64,000 nucleotides of DNA from Pirellula sp. Its GTDB lineage: Bacteria > Planctomycetota > Planctomycetia > Pirellulales > Pirellulaceae. Shown piece after piece: positions 8,885-17,912 of this stretch. Location: positions 31,950 to 95,949 of the forward strand of contig JAJTFB010000002.1 of NCBI GenBank assembly GCA_021300015.1, given 5' to 3'. A program made the position numbers and the translations under genes. A model generated the notes under the pieces. That model did not search any database. It saw nothing but the letters and a program-made list of their open reading frames with translations, and was not told the DNA's origin. Every line of letters starts with the position of its first letter. Position 1 is the stretch's first letter.

Positions 8885-10978
8885 TTAGGCTTTCGCTCTT
8901 TGGGCCAGTTGCTTCTTGCGTTCATTGATGATGTCATCTTGAAGGCTTCGTGGAACGGCCGAGTATCGGGCCAGTTCCATGGCAAAGGTGCCTTGGCCCT
9001 TGGTCATGCTTCGGAGGTCGGTGGCATAACCGAAGGTGTTTGCCAGAGGGACTTCGGCGGTGATGTAGGAGACTCCGTCTCGTGCGTCGGTATTATTGAC
9101 CAGTCCGCGTCGTGAGATCACGTCACCTACGACCGAACCTTGGTCGTTCTCTGGGCATTCGATATCGCATTTCATGATCGGTTCGAGGAGCATGGGGCTT
9201 GAGGCCCGCAGGGTTTCTCGGAAGCAATCGCAGGCGGCGATGTAGAAGGCCCTTTCGCTCGAGTCGACGTCGTGGTAGCTACCGTCTTCGAGATCGATTT
9301 TCACACCGACGACAGGGAATTCGGCGAGCGGTCCTTTGAACATCGAATCGCGGAAGCCTTTTTCCACGGGTGGGATGAACTGTTTGGGGATTCGTCCACC
9401 GGTGACATGGTCTTCGAAGAGGAAGGTTGTTTCACCTTCGGGGTCCATGGGGGAGAGTTTGCCGACGATGTGGGCAAATTGTCCGGATCCACCGGTTTGT
9501 TTCTTGTGTTTGTAGTTGAATTCCTGGGCTTGGCCTGGGGTTTCGCGGTAGCTGACTTTGGGGGCCCCGACTTGGACTTCGACTTTGTATTCGCGGCGCA
9601 TGCGTTCGACGTAGATATCCAGGTGGAGTTCCCCCATCCCGCAGATGATCGTTTCGCTGGTTTCTTCGTCGTTGAAGATTTGGAAGGTGGGATCTTCTTT
9701 GCGGAAGCGGCTGAGTGCTTTGCCCATTTTGTCGGCATCGGCGCGGCTAGCGGGAGTCACGGCGACTCGGATGACCGGTTCGGGGACGAACATGCTTTCG
9801 AGGGTGCAGAAGTCTCGTTCGTTGCTATAGGTTTCGCCGCTGGCGCAATCGATACCCATGATCGCGACGATATCGCCGGCTTCTGCGACATCGATTTCTT
9901 CGCGTTTGTCGGCATGCATGCGAACGATTCGGCTGAAGCGTTCTTTTTTGCTGGTGCGTTGGTTGATGTACATCTCACCTTTAGCGATTTTGCCTTGGTA
10001 GATCCGCATGAAGGTCAACTGACCGAATGGGTCTTCGACGATCTTGAAGGCCATGCCGACGAATGGGAGATCGGGATCGGGTTTGAGGGTAAGCTTTTCC
10101 TCTTCATTACCGACTTTGCGAGCCGAGATTTCGCGTTCCAGGGGGCTTGGCAGGTAGCGTAGAACGGCGTCGAGAAGGAGTTGAACCCCTTTGTTTTTGT
10201 AGGCGGATCCACAGAAGACCGGAGTCATCTTCAGAGCTTGGGTTCCATCTTTGCAGGCTTTGTAGATCAGATCGACCGGGACTTCTTGTTCGTTGAAGAG
10301 CAGTTCGACGAGTTCTTCGTTGAAGTCGGACAGGCCGTCGAGCATCTTCTGACGCATTTCCTTGGCTTTGTCGACGTAAGCGGCTGGAATTTCTTCCTCT
10401 CGGACCTCTTCCCCGTCCTTGCCATCGAAGTAGAAGGCCTTCATTGTGGGCAGATCGATGACACCTTCGAAGGTTTCACCCGCACCGATGGGGATTTGCA
10501 TCATGATGGCGTTGGCGTTGAGTTTGTCGCGGACCTGTTGAGCGACACGGTAGGCATCAGCACCGGTGCGGTCCATTTTGTTGACAAACGCTAGGCGAGG
10601 GACCTTGTAGCGTCGCATTTGCCGATCGACCGTCAGGGATTGGCTCTGAACGCCACCGACGGAGCAGAGGACCAGCACAGCGCCGTCGAGAACTCGCAGG
10701 GAGCGTTCGACTTCGATGGTAAAATCGACGTGGCCTGGGGTGTCGATCAGATTGATGATATTGTCGTGCCAGAGCAACTGGGTGGCCGCCGAGGTGATGG
10801 TGATCCCCCGTTCCTTCTCCAGTTCCATGTAATCCATGGTCGCACCGTCGCCACCGCCTTTGACTTCTTCGATCTTATGGATACGACCTGCGTAGAACAG
10901 GATCCGTTCGCTAAGGGTGGTTTTGCCTGAGTCGATGTGAGCGCTGATACCGATGTTGCGTAATTTGGTTAGGTCCAT
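8885..10978 (-). CDS. fusA: Elongation factor G, spdEFG1 / mitochondrial EF-G1-like type
   Basis: This 697-residue translational GTPase moves tRNAs and mRNA through the ribosome. It has G1 AHIDSGKTT (residues 13-21), RGITITSAAT switch I, DTPGHVDF, NKMD, and EF-G domains II to V to the end. Several signatures differ from ordinary bacterial EF-G and match mitochondrial EF-G1: AHIDSGKTT instead of AHIDAGKTT, MDYMELEKERGITI, CSVGGVQSQSLTVDRQMRRY and MGIDCASGETY. That is the pattern reported for the spdEFG1 subfamily of spirochaetes, planctomycetes and some delta-proteobacteria, whose members act in translocation while a second EF-G handles recycling. It stands alone, outside a ribosomal-protein operon, and has its own terminator. 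Confidence 0.93.
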   Translation of the reverse strand: MDLTKLRNIGISAHIDSGKTTLSERILFYAGRIHKIEEVKGGGDGATMDYMELEKERGITITSAATQLLWHDNIINLIDTPGHVDFTIEVERSLRVLDGAVLVLCSVGGVQSQSLTVDRQMRRYKVPRLAFVNKMDRTGADAYRVAQQVRDKLNANAIMMQIPIGAGETFEGVIDLPTMKAFYFDGKDGEEVREEEIPAAYVDKAKEMRQKMLDGLSDFNEELVELLFNEQEVPVDLIYKACKDGTQALKMTPVFCGSAYKNKGVQLLLDAVLRYLPSPLEREISARKVGNEEEKLTLKPDPDLPFVGMAFKIVEDPFGQLTFMRIYQGKIAKGEMYINQRTSKKERFSRIVRMHADKREEIDVAEAGDIVAIMGIDCASGETYSNERDFCTLESMFVPEPVIRVAVTPASRADADKMGKALSRFRKEDPTFQIFNDEETSETIICGMGELHLDIYVERMRREYKVEVQVGAPKVSYRETPGQAQEFNYKHKKQTGGSGQFAHIVGKLSPMDPEGETTFLFEDHVTGGRIPKQFIPPVEKGFRDSMFKGPLAEFPVVGVKIDLEDGSYHDVDSSERAFYIAACDCFRETLRASSPMLLEPIMKCDIECPENDQGSVVGDVISRRGLVNNTDARDGVSYITAEVPLANTFGYATDLRSMTKGQGTFAMELARYSAVPRSLQDDIINERKKQLAQRAKA

Positions 10979-11169
10979 AGTCTTCTTAATTCACCCGCAG
11001 AAAACGAAAAAGTCCGTCATTTCCTAGTAATTGACGAGAGAAGAGTTTACAGAACTCCCGGTTTAGGAAAAGACCAAATCGAGGGTTACTCGGGTGCATC
11101 GAGCGAACTAAAATGCCTCCGGTCAAGAACTTAAATCCCCCGAAGAACCTTTTTTTTGTGAGTTTGGGC

Positions 11170-11850
11170 ATGCGGCAATGGATCGACTGGATTTTGCATG
11201 TCGACAAGCATTTGCGGGAATTGATGGATGCCGTCGGTGCCCCGTGGCTCTACACGATCCTGTTTCTGATCGTTTTCTGTGAGACCGGGCTGGTGGTTTT
11301 GCCGTTTTTACCTGGGGATTCGTTGCTTTTCGCCGCCGGATCGCTCTGCGCGATCGAGGGCAGCCCGATGAATATCTGGGTTCTATGGCCGCTGCTGATC
11401 GTCGCTGCGATCCTGGGAGATGCGGTCAACTACTGGATTGGATACAAGGCTGGTCCGCAGGTTTTCCGGAGCCAGACGTCCAGGTGGTTTCATCGCGAGC
11501 ATTTGGACCGAGCCCAGCGGTTTTATGATCGATATGGGGCAAAAACGATCATCTTGGCGCGGTTCGTCCCGATCGTTCGGACCTTTGCCCCGTTTGTCGC
11601 GGGGATCGGCAAGATGAACTTTTTCAAGTTCTGGTTTTACAATATCACCGGCGGGATCGCTTGGGTGACGCTGTTTCTTTTCGCCGGTTATCTGCTGGCC
11701 AAGGTGGTTTGGATTCAAAAGAACTTTTTCCTTGTGACCATCGGAATCATCCTCCTGAGCGTCGTGCCGATCGTCTGGGAGCTTTGGCAGGAGAGACGTC
11801 GAAGAGCCTTGGAGTCTGACTCCCCGGCGCCTGACTCCCTGGGGCCATGA
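11170..11850 (+). CDS. DedA family integral membrane protein
   Basis: This 226-residue membrane protein belongs to the DedA/VTT (SNARE-associated) family, implicated in lipid scrambling or undecaprenyl phosphate recycling at the inner membrane. Family features are FCETGLVVLPFLPGDSLLF near the N-terminus, the glycine-rich ILGDAVNYWIGYKAG, and GAKTIILARFVPIVRTFAPF followed by VAGIGKMNFFKFW. Acidic and basic residues of the conserved E-G-LPG-D and R-P-RT-P motifs are present. The ATG at 11170 gives MRQWIDWILHVDKHL, which aligns with the start of E. coli DedA; an ATG at 11113 would add 19 residues. The 3' end holds an in-frame 15-base imperfect tandem repeat (11816-11845). Confidence 0.88.
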   Translation: MRQWIDWILHVDKHLRELMDAVGAPWLYTILFLIVFCETGLVVLPFLPGDSLLFAAGSLCAIEGSPMNIWVLWPLLIVAAILGDAVNYWIGYKAGPQVFRSQTSRWFHREHLDRAQRFYDRYGAKTIILARFVPIVRTFAPFVAGIGKMNFFKFWFYNITGGIAWVTLFLFAGYLLAKVVWIQKNFFLVTIGIILLSVVPIVWELWQERRRRALESDSPAPDSLGP

Positions 11851-11926
11851 GTTCGATTCTATCGGATCGGGTGGTATACTGCCGACTTGTGCTTTCGCAG
11901 GATCGTTCACAGGAGAAATCTCTTCC

Positions 11927-13321
11927 ATGGAAATCGTTCATCACGGCGGGTACTTGGGTGTTACCGGTTCGTGCCATCAGCTTCATTTGAATAACTCGCG
12001 TTCGATCCTGATCGATTGTGGTTCCTTTCAGGGAGCCGATGCGAAGCGTAGGAGTTCTCCGCAGATCGATTTTTCACTCGATGGGATCGATGCGTTGTTG
12101 CTCACGCATGTGCACATCGACCACATTGGACGGGTTCCTTATTTGATCGAAGCCGGGTTCCACCGTCCGATCTACTGCACGCCTCCGACTGCCAAATTCC
12201 TGCCGGTGATGCTCGAGGATGCGATTCGGCTCGGGATGACTCGCAACAAAAAGGTGGTGGGGAGTTTGCTCAAGTCGATCACCGATTTGATCCAACCGGT
12301 CTCCTACGGGAAATGGCAAAGCTTGCCTGGCAATGCCGAATTTCGTTTTTCGACCGCAGGCCATATTCTCGGCGCTGCGGTGATCGAGGTCCGCAACAAG
12401 GACATGTGGATCTGTTTTAGCGGAGACATCGGCTCGCGGTGCACGCCTATCCTCAAGCCTCCTGTCTCTCCGGAGCGAGCCGATATCCTCGTTCTCGAGA
12501 GCACCTACGGAGACAGGATCCATGAGGGCCGCGAGACGCGAATGGAGCGGCTCGAGGCGATCTTGCTCGAGACGCTCGAGAATCGTGGCGTGACCTTGAT
12601 CCCCGCTTTTAGCCTTGGACGGACCCAGGAACTTCTTTTTGAATTGAATCAAATCATCGAAGGGATCGGCAAGAAGCACGGAAGCTCCACTCTGGATGCC
12701 TATGACATCATCGTCGACTCCCCATTGGCGATCAAGCTGACCGATATCTATGAGCAAATGGAGCCTTATTGGAGCCAGGAGGCCCGAGAGGTGCTCACCG
12801 TCGACAGCCAACCTTTTGTTTTCAACAACCTCATCGAGATCGACCGGGCCGGAGAGTCCAGAGGGAATCTTGAGTACCTCAAGCGTTCTGGGAAACCTGC
12901 GATCGTCATCGCAGGTAGTGGAATGTGCGCCGGGGGGCGGATCATGGAGTATCTCAAGGCCTTTCTTCATCGCCCCAATACCGACATCGTTTTTGTCGGG
13001 TACCAAGCGACTGGAACGACGGGCCGAGCGATCCAGGACTGCGAATTGGGCAAGTGCTCGGTCCGTATCGACCATAAGGAATACCCAGTTCGAGCCAAAA
13101 CGCATACCCTAAGCGGATACTCCGCCCACGCCGACCAATTGGACCTGATCCAGTTCGTCCAAGGCATCGCGACTCCCCCGAAAGAGATTCGACTGGTCCA
13201 TGGCGAGGAGCATGCCAAGGAGGCCTTTCAGAAGAAGCTACAAGAACTCGGCTACAACGCGACCTATTTCAAGAACGAAAATGCCGATGGCCCCATCCGC
13301 GAAACCCAAGACAGGGAATAG
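11927..13321 (+). CDS. MBL-fold, beta-CASP RNA-processing exonuclease-like protein
   Basis: This 464-residue protein belongs to the metallo-beta-lactamase/beta-CASP family that includes archaeal and bacterial CPSF-like RNases. The zinc motif HVHIDH is at residues 61-66, further metal-binding residues follow in FSTAGHILGAA and FSGDIGSR, and the beta-CASP region holds VIAGSGMCAGGRIMEYL. The C-terminus has the expected TLSGYSAHADQ histidine motif and EIRLVHGE. An endo- or exonuclease acting on RNA is the family expectation; DNA-repair nucleases of this fold usually carry extra domains not seen here. It is followed ten bases later by the uvrA gene on the same strand, so co-transcription is likely. 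Confidence 0.85.
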   Translation: MEIVHHGGYLGVTGSCHQLHLNNSRSILIDCGSFQGADAKRRSSPQIDFSLDGIDALLLTHVHIDHIGRVPYLIEAGFHRPIYCTPPTAKFLPVMLEDAIRLGMTRNKKVVGSLLKSITDLIQPVSYGKWQSLPGNAEFRFSTAGHILGAAVIEVRNKDMWICFSGDIGSRCTPILKPPVSPERADILVLESTYGDRIHEGRETRMERLEAILLETLENRGVTLIPAFSLGRTQELLFELNQIIEGIGKKHGSSTLDAYDIIVDSPLAIKLTDIYEQMEPYWSQEAREVLTVDSQPFVFNNLIEIDRAGESRGNLEYLKRSGKPAIVIAGSGMCAGGRIMEYLKAFLHRPNTDIVFVGYQATGTTGRAIQDCELGKCSVRIDHKEYPVRAKTHTLSGYSAHADQLDLIQFVQGIATPPKEIRLVHGEEHAKEAFQKKLQELGYNATYFKNENADGPIRETQDRE

Positions 13322-13331
13322 CCTTCCGACG

Positions 13332-15794
13332 ATGCAGATTCGCGGTGCGGCGACCCACAACCTACGCCACATCGACATCGATCTGCCTCGCGGCCAGTTG
13401 ATCGTTCTGACGGGGGTAAGCGGCAGCGGCAAAAGCTCATTGGCTTTCGACACCCTCTTTGCCGAGAGTCAGCGTCAGTACCTCCAGAGCCTATCGAGTT
13501 ACACGCGTCAATTCCTCGACCAATTGGAGCGACCCAAACTCGACTCGGTCCGGGGTCTGCAACCGTGCTTGAGCATCGACCAATCGCAGGGTGTTCAAAG
13601 CCCTCGGAGTACCGTCGGTACGATCACCGAAATCTACGACTACTTCAGACTCCTGATGGCTCGCGTTGCGATACCCTCTTGCTACCAGTGCAACGAGCCA
13701 ATTCTGCGGCAGTCCTCCGAGGCGATCGTCGGGGCGGTCATGCAATCGGTCCGGGGTACCAAGCTGACGATCATGGCCCCGATGGTCCTGGACCGAAAAG
13801 GGGCTCATGCGGAGGTCTTCAGCAAAATCGAGAAGGCTGGTCTGCTCAAGGTCCGGGTCGATGGAGAGCTTTTTGAGCTCGATGAAGTACCTAAATTGGC
13901 GATCCGCAAAGAGCACACCATCGAAGCGGTCGTCGATCGCATCGTGGTCAGGGAAGATAGCCAAGAACGGATCGAAAAGGCAATTCTGAGTGCATTGCAA
14001 TTGACCTCGGGACTTGTCCGTACCTTGGCCGACGACCAAGAGCATCTCTACTCGACCCGATTCGCTTGCGTGCGATGCTCGATCAGTTTGCCGGAGATCG
14101 AACCGAGAACTTTCAGTTTCAACAGCGCCTACGGGGCATGCCCCAAATGCGAGGGCTACGGAGCGATCGGGGAGTCCAAGGAGATTCGATGCCCGACATG
14201 CCAAGGCACCCGACTCAAGCGCGAGTCGCTGGCAATCCGCTTGGAAAATCTTTCGATCGCCGAAATCACCACCAAGACCATCGAAGAGCTCCGAGTCTGG
14301 CTAAGTGACTTGCGTTGGGATCCAGAGCGGCAAAAGATCGCCCAGCCGATCCTTCAGGAAATCCTCCCCCGCTTGGCCTATCTCGATCAGGTCGGTCTGG
14401 GATATCTCTCGCTAGATCGTCCGGGTCAGACCCTCAGCGGTGGCGAATTGCAACGAGTCCGCTTGGCAACCAGCGTGGGAACTGGACTCACGGGCGTATG
14501 CTATGTCTTGGATGAACCCTCGATCGGCCTGCACGCCCGGGATACCGAGCGACTCCTAGGGATCCTCCGTTCCCTCCAATCCAAGGGCAACAGCATCGTC
14601 GTTGTCGAGCATGACGAATCGATGATGCGGGCCGCCGATCTGGTCGTCGACATGGGGCCCGGTGCTGGGACCTTGGGCGGATCGGTCGTGGCCCAAGGAT
14701 CCTTGGAAGAGATTCTCGACGCCCCCGGATCGCTCACCGGCAAGTACTTATCGCCGGGCTACAAGATGCGAGCCGCCGAGCTCAGATCGGTCGAGAAAAA
14801 GCATCCCATGCTCCGGATCGAAGGGGTCTGCAAAAACAATCTTCAGGACGTCAGTGCCGAATTTCCTATCGGTCGATTGATCGCGATCAGCGGAGTCAGC
14901 GGCAGTGGGAAAAGCACCTTGATTCACGATACGTTGGTCCCAGCGGTCATGGGCTGGTTGACCGATTCGAAGAAGTCCGGAGAGCATTGGCGAGGGCTCT
15001 ACGGGGTCGATGTGATCGAACGGCTCTTGGAGATCGATCAATCCCCGATCGGACGCACGCCCCGGAGCACACCTGCGACGTATTGCGGGTTGTGGGATTC
15101 GGTGCGCAAAGTGTTTGCGGCCAGCCGCGATGCGAAAATCCGAGGCTACCAAGCCAATCGGTTCAGCTTCAATGCCGGGGACGGACGCTGCGATACCTGC
15201 GCAGGGGCTGGGCGGGTTAAGCTCGAGATGAGCTTTCTCGAGCAGGTCGATGTGCCTTGTGCGGCCTGCAACGCCAAGCGATTCAATCGCTCCACGCTGT
15301 CGGTCCGATACAAGGACAAAAACATCGCAGAGGTCTTGGACATGCCCATCGATCAAGCCGCAGAGTTTTTTCAGAATGTTCCGGATCTTCAAAATGTCCT
15401 CGAGTGTCTCCAATCGGTCGGACTTGGGTACCTGACCCTCGGACAACGTTCGACCACCCTCAGCGGAGGTGAAGCTCAGCGAATCAAGCTGGCGACCGAA
15501 CTGCAAAAAAAGACCACCGGCAAGACGTTGTATGTGCTGGATGAACCGACGACGGGGCTTCATCTAGCGGATATCGAACGTGTCGTTAAGCTCCTGCTTG
15601 GGCTGGTAGAAAAAGGGAACACTGTGATTGTTGTCGAACACCAACTGGATTTGATATCTTGCTGCGACTGGATCCTCGATTTAGGTCCCGAGGGTGGAGC
15701 CAAGGGTGGTAAGATCGTCGGAGTCGGTACCCCTGAGCAAATCGCCCGGCTCGCGACCCCCACGGGGGAGGCACTGCGCGGGTTCCTCGGCTAG
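13332..15794 (+). CDS. uvrA: Excinuclease ABC subunit A, compact form
   Basis: This 820-residue protein carries two ABC ATPase modules for damage recognition in nucleotide excision repair. Walker A motifs are GVSGSGKSS at 28-36 and GVSGSGKST near 520-528. Two ABC signatures are seen (LSGGELQRVRLA and LSGGEAQRIKLA). Both zinc modules are intact, as paired CxxC in CVRC...CPKC and CDTC...CAAC. The UvrB-binding region (KLTIMAPMVLDRKGAHAEVF onward) is present. It is about 120 residues shorter than E. coli UvrA because the stretch between CPKCEGYGAIG and CPTCQGTRLKRE is only a few residues long. The ATG at 13332 is chosen since conserved sequence starts there; earlier in-frame starts overlap the previous gene. 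Confidence 0.9.
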   Translation: MQIRGAATHNLRHIDIDLPRGQLIVLTGVSGSGKSSLAFDTLFAESQRQYLQSLSSYTRQFLDQLERPKLDSVRGLQPCLSIDQSQGVQSPRSTVGTITEIYDYFRLLMARVAIPSCYQCNEPILRQSSEAIVGAVMQSVRGTKLTIMAPMVLDRKGAHAEVFSKIEKAGLLKVRVDGELFELDEVPKLAIRKEHTIEAVVDRIVVREDSQERIEKAILSALQLTSGLVRTLADDQEHLYSTRFACVRCSISLPEIEPRTFSFNSAYGACPKCEGYGAIGESKEIRCPTCQGTRLKRESLAIRLENLSIAEITTKTIEELRVWLSDLRWDPERQKIAQPILQEILPRLAYLDQVGLGYLSLDRPGQTLSGGELQRVRLATSVGTGLTGVCYVLDEPSIGLHARDTERLLGILRSLQSKGNSIVVVEHDESMMRAADLVVDMGPGAGTLGGSVVAQGSLEEILDAPGSLTGKYLSPGYKMRAAELRSVEKKHPMLRIEGVCKNNLQDVSAEFPIGRLIAISGVSGSGKSTLIHDTLVPAVMGWLTDSKKSGEHWRGLYGVDVIERLLEIDQSPIGRTPRSTPATYCGLWDSVRKVFAASRDAKIRGYQANRFSFNAGDGRCDTCAGAGRVKLEMSFLEQVDVPCAACNAKRFNRSTLSVRYKDKNIAEVLDMPIDQAAEFFQNVPDLQNVLECLQSVGLGYLTLGQRSTTLSGGEAQRIKLATELQKKTTGKTLYVLDEPTTGLHLADIERVVKLLLGLVEKGNTVIVVEHQLDLISCCDWILDLGPEGGAKGGKIVGVGTPEQIARLATPTGEALRGFLG

Positions 15795-15807
15795 CTAGGA
15801 GACTTCG

Positions 15808-16593
15808 ATGTCGTTGGAAAAGACCGATGGGGTAGTTCTCAAGACCGTCGAGTGGAGCGAGACGAGCCTGATCGTGACGCTCTTTACCAAGGACTTCGGG
15901 AAGATTTCGGCGATTGCCAAGGGTGCTCGTCGGTTGAAAAGCCCCTTTGAATCTGCTCTTGACCTTCTGTCCCTTTCCTCCGTAGTGTTCTTGAAGAAGT
16001 CGGGAGAGTCCCTGGACTTGTTGACCGAAGCGAAATTGCAGCGGCGGTTTCGTTCGGCCCAAGTGGGACTTTTACCCCTTTACTGCGGATACTATGCGGG
16101 TGAGGTGATCAATGCGCTTACCGAGAACCACGAGCCTATAGCGGGCTTGATGGAATCGCTGTGCTTGACACTTCAGGAGCTTGATCGCCAAGCAAATCCT
16201 GCATGGACCATCCTTGATTTTGAACTCCAGACAATCCAACGTCTCGGGCATATGCCGAGTTGGAGATGGTGTGTGGCATGCGGAGAAGAGATCGAAACCG
16301 ATCGGCAATCGATTGCCTTCAGTCCCCCCGGCGGGGGAGTGCTGTGCCCAAATTGCACACCGACTCAGCGCGGTTATTTGCGTATAGACCCACAGACGTT
16401 GCAGATTCTCGAATCGCGAGCGGCGCAACTAAGTCGATCGGATTTAGCGATGGTGCTTTGCGAGCCAAGTGCACCTGCGATCTTGGCTCCGAAGGTCCGA
16501 GCCGAGCTAAGGCTCGTCATGGAGCAAGTCATGATGAATCTCTCGGAACGGCGATTGCGAATGCTCGATTTCCTAGGGGACCTCAAGCGTTAA
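15808..16593 (+). CDS. recO: DNA repair protein RecO
   Basis: This 261-residue protein is RecO, which with RecF/RecR loads RecA on SSB-coated DNA. The N-terminal OB-fold is recognised from KTDGVVLKTVEWSETSLIV, TKDFGKISAIAKGARR and the following strand. The C-terminal helical domain contains a zinc site formed by CVACGEE and VLCPNC, which many RecO proteins share. Length is normal. It begins 13 bases after the uvrA stop, so two DNA-repair genes probably share a transcript. Its 3' end overlaps, in another frame, the region where the following lipoprotein gene must start. Confidence 0.88.
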   Translation: MSLEKTDGVVLKTVEWSETSLIVTLFTKDFGKISAIAKGARRLKSPFESALDLLSLSSVVFLKKSGESLDLLTEAKLQRRFRSAQVGLLPLYCGYYAGEVINALTENHEPIAGLMESLCLTLQELDRQANPAWTILDFELQTIQRLGHMPSWRWCVACGEEIETDRQSIAFSPPGGGVLCPNCTPTQRGYLRIDPQTLQILESRAAQLSRSDLAMVLCEPSAPAILAPKVRAELRLVMEQVMMNLSERRLRMLDFLGDLKR

Positions 16594-17912
16594 CTCACCT
16601 TGCCTTCCTGGTCCTAATCGTCCTGACCTCGCCGGGTTGCAAAATTTTCAGCCCATGGCAAGAAGACGAATATTCGCGGGCCAAGAACGCTATCGAAGGA
16701 TATGAGGACAAGGAGGGGAATTGGATTCGTCCCGAGGGCTCCCGAGCCGACAAGGCGATGAATTCCGATGTCCCCAAGATTCTGCGTAAAATCCCTGGAT
16801 TGGGCGAGCGCAGAGTCGACAAAGAGCTCGCTCGCGCCAAGCTCCAGGAAGCCAACGGTTACTACCAAGCCGGTACGAATGCCCAGGGCCAGGAGCGCAA
16901 GGAGCTGTTGAGGAAAGCCGCTGCGAGCTACATCGAAGCGGGAAAAAATTGGGCCAGCAGTTCCCTGGAACAAGATGCTCACTATATGGCTGCCGAATCC
17001 TATTTCTTTGCGGAGGATTATCCCAAAGCGGAAGACTACTACGTCAAGTTGATCAAGGAGTACCCGCGCACGCGGTACCAGGATCGCGTCGACCAGCGGC
17101 GCATGGAGATCGGGAACTATTGGCTTCAATTCCCTGACAAATTCTACAATGTCAATTGGACCGATAAGACGCGGCCTTGGAACGACACGCAAAACCACGG
17201 TAAACGGGTTCTGGAAAAAATGCTGCTCGATAGCCCCACCGGACGCTTGGCCGATGATGCGACCATGGACATCGCCAATACGGAGTTCAAGCGGGAGAAC
17301 TGGACCGAAGCCCTCGATCGCTATCGCGACTTGATCTCGGTCTACACCGATAGCCCCCACCAATTCGATGCGCACTTCCTGGGCGCAAAGTCCGCCTTGC
17401 TGGCCTATCAAGGCCCCCAATACTCCTCGGAGCCTTTGGAGCAAGCCGATAAACTGCTCAAGCAAATGGTCCGTCAGTTTCAAAAGCAATCCAGCGAGCG
17501 GAAAGAGCCCATCGCCGAAATGCTTGCCGAGGTCCAGTACCGTCAAGCCGAGCGGCTCTACGAAGAAGCCACGTATCGAAAAAATAAGCAAGAGTATGCA
17601 GCGGCGATCGTCTACTGCGATCGGATCTTGGACAATTACCCGGATACTCCCTACGCCCAAATGGCTCAGGAAATCATCGATAACGCCGAGGGCAAGCCAT
17701 CGGTCCCTACCCCTTACATGCACTGGATGACTTACGTTTTCCCGACGCGGGATAAGGTCACACCGTTGCTCAAACCCACCGAAGAGGAAGCTGCCGAGCG
17801 GCAGTCTTTGATCACACGGAACCGACCTAAGGTACCGTCGAATCCCCTTGATCCGATGTCGGGGGATTCCCAGGTCCGAACCGCCGGCAGCGTAGAACCC
17901 GTCAAGCGGTGA
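16554..17912 (+). CDS. BamD-like outer-membrane lipoprotein with tetratricopeptide repeats; start codon uncertain
   Basis: The mature part is an extended TPR protein of the BamD/YfiO or tol-pal YbgF type. It has repeats such as DAHYMAAESYFFAEDYPKAE, ATMDIANTEFKRENWTEALD and ILDNYPDTPYAQMAQE. A lipoprotein signal is clear: a hydrophobic stretch ending LTSPGC, with the lipidated Cys about 29 residues in. No ATG, GTG or TTG lies at a suitable distance upstream. The in-frame choices are an ATT at 16554, which gives a basic n-region and a good signal peptide, or a TTG at 16458, which gives an implausibly long one. I give the ATT version (452 residues). The gene overlaps recO and is followed by an LptE-like lipoprotein gene and lspA. 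Confidence 0.65.
   Translation: MANARFPRGPQALTHLAFLVLIVLTSPGCKIFSPWQEDEYSRAKNAIEGYEDKEGNWIRPEGSRADKAMNSDVPKILRKIPGLGERRVDKELARAKLQEANGYYQAGTNAQGQERKELLRKAAASYIEAGKNWASSSLEQDAHYMAAESYFFAEDYPKAEDYYVKLIKEYPRTRYQDRVDQRRMEIGNYWLQFPDKFYNVNWTDKTRPWNDTQNHGKRVLEKMLLDSPTGRLADDATMDIANTEFKRENWTEALDRYRDLISVYTDSPHQFDAHFLGAKSALLAYQGPQYSSEPLEQADKLLKQMVRQFQKQSSERKEPIAEMLAEVQYRQAERLYEEATYRKNKQEYAAAIVYCDRILDNYPDTPYAQMAQEIIDNAEGKPSVPTPYMHWMTYVFPTRDKVTPLLKPTEEEAAERQSLITRNRPKVPSNPLDPMSGDSQVRTAGSVEPVKR

Noticed and set aside
9272..10162. 296-codon open frame antisense to the EF-G gene
   Set aside because: It is a shadow of a highly conserved gene with strong codon bias; the translation is rich in Phe, Asp and Gly with no family character and no ribosome-binding site.
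12074..13105. 343-codon open frame antisense to the beta-CASP protein gene
   Set aside because: Shadow frame of a conserved gene; composition is typical of antisense translation of G/C-ending codons.
16614..17723. 369-codon open frame antisense to the BamD-like gene
   Set aside because: The sense frame has a lipobox and TPR repeats; the antisense product has none of the features of a real protein.
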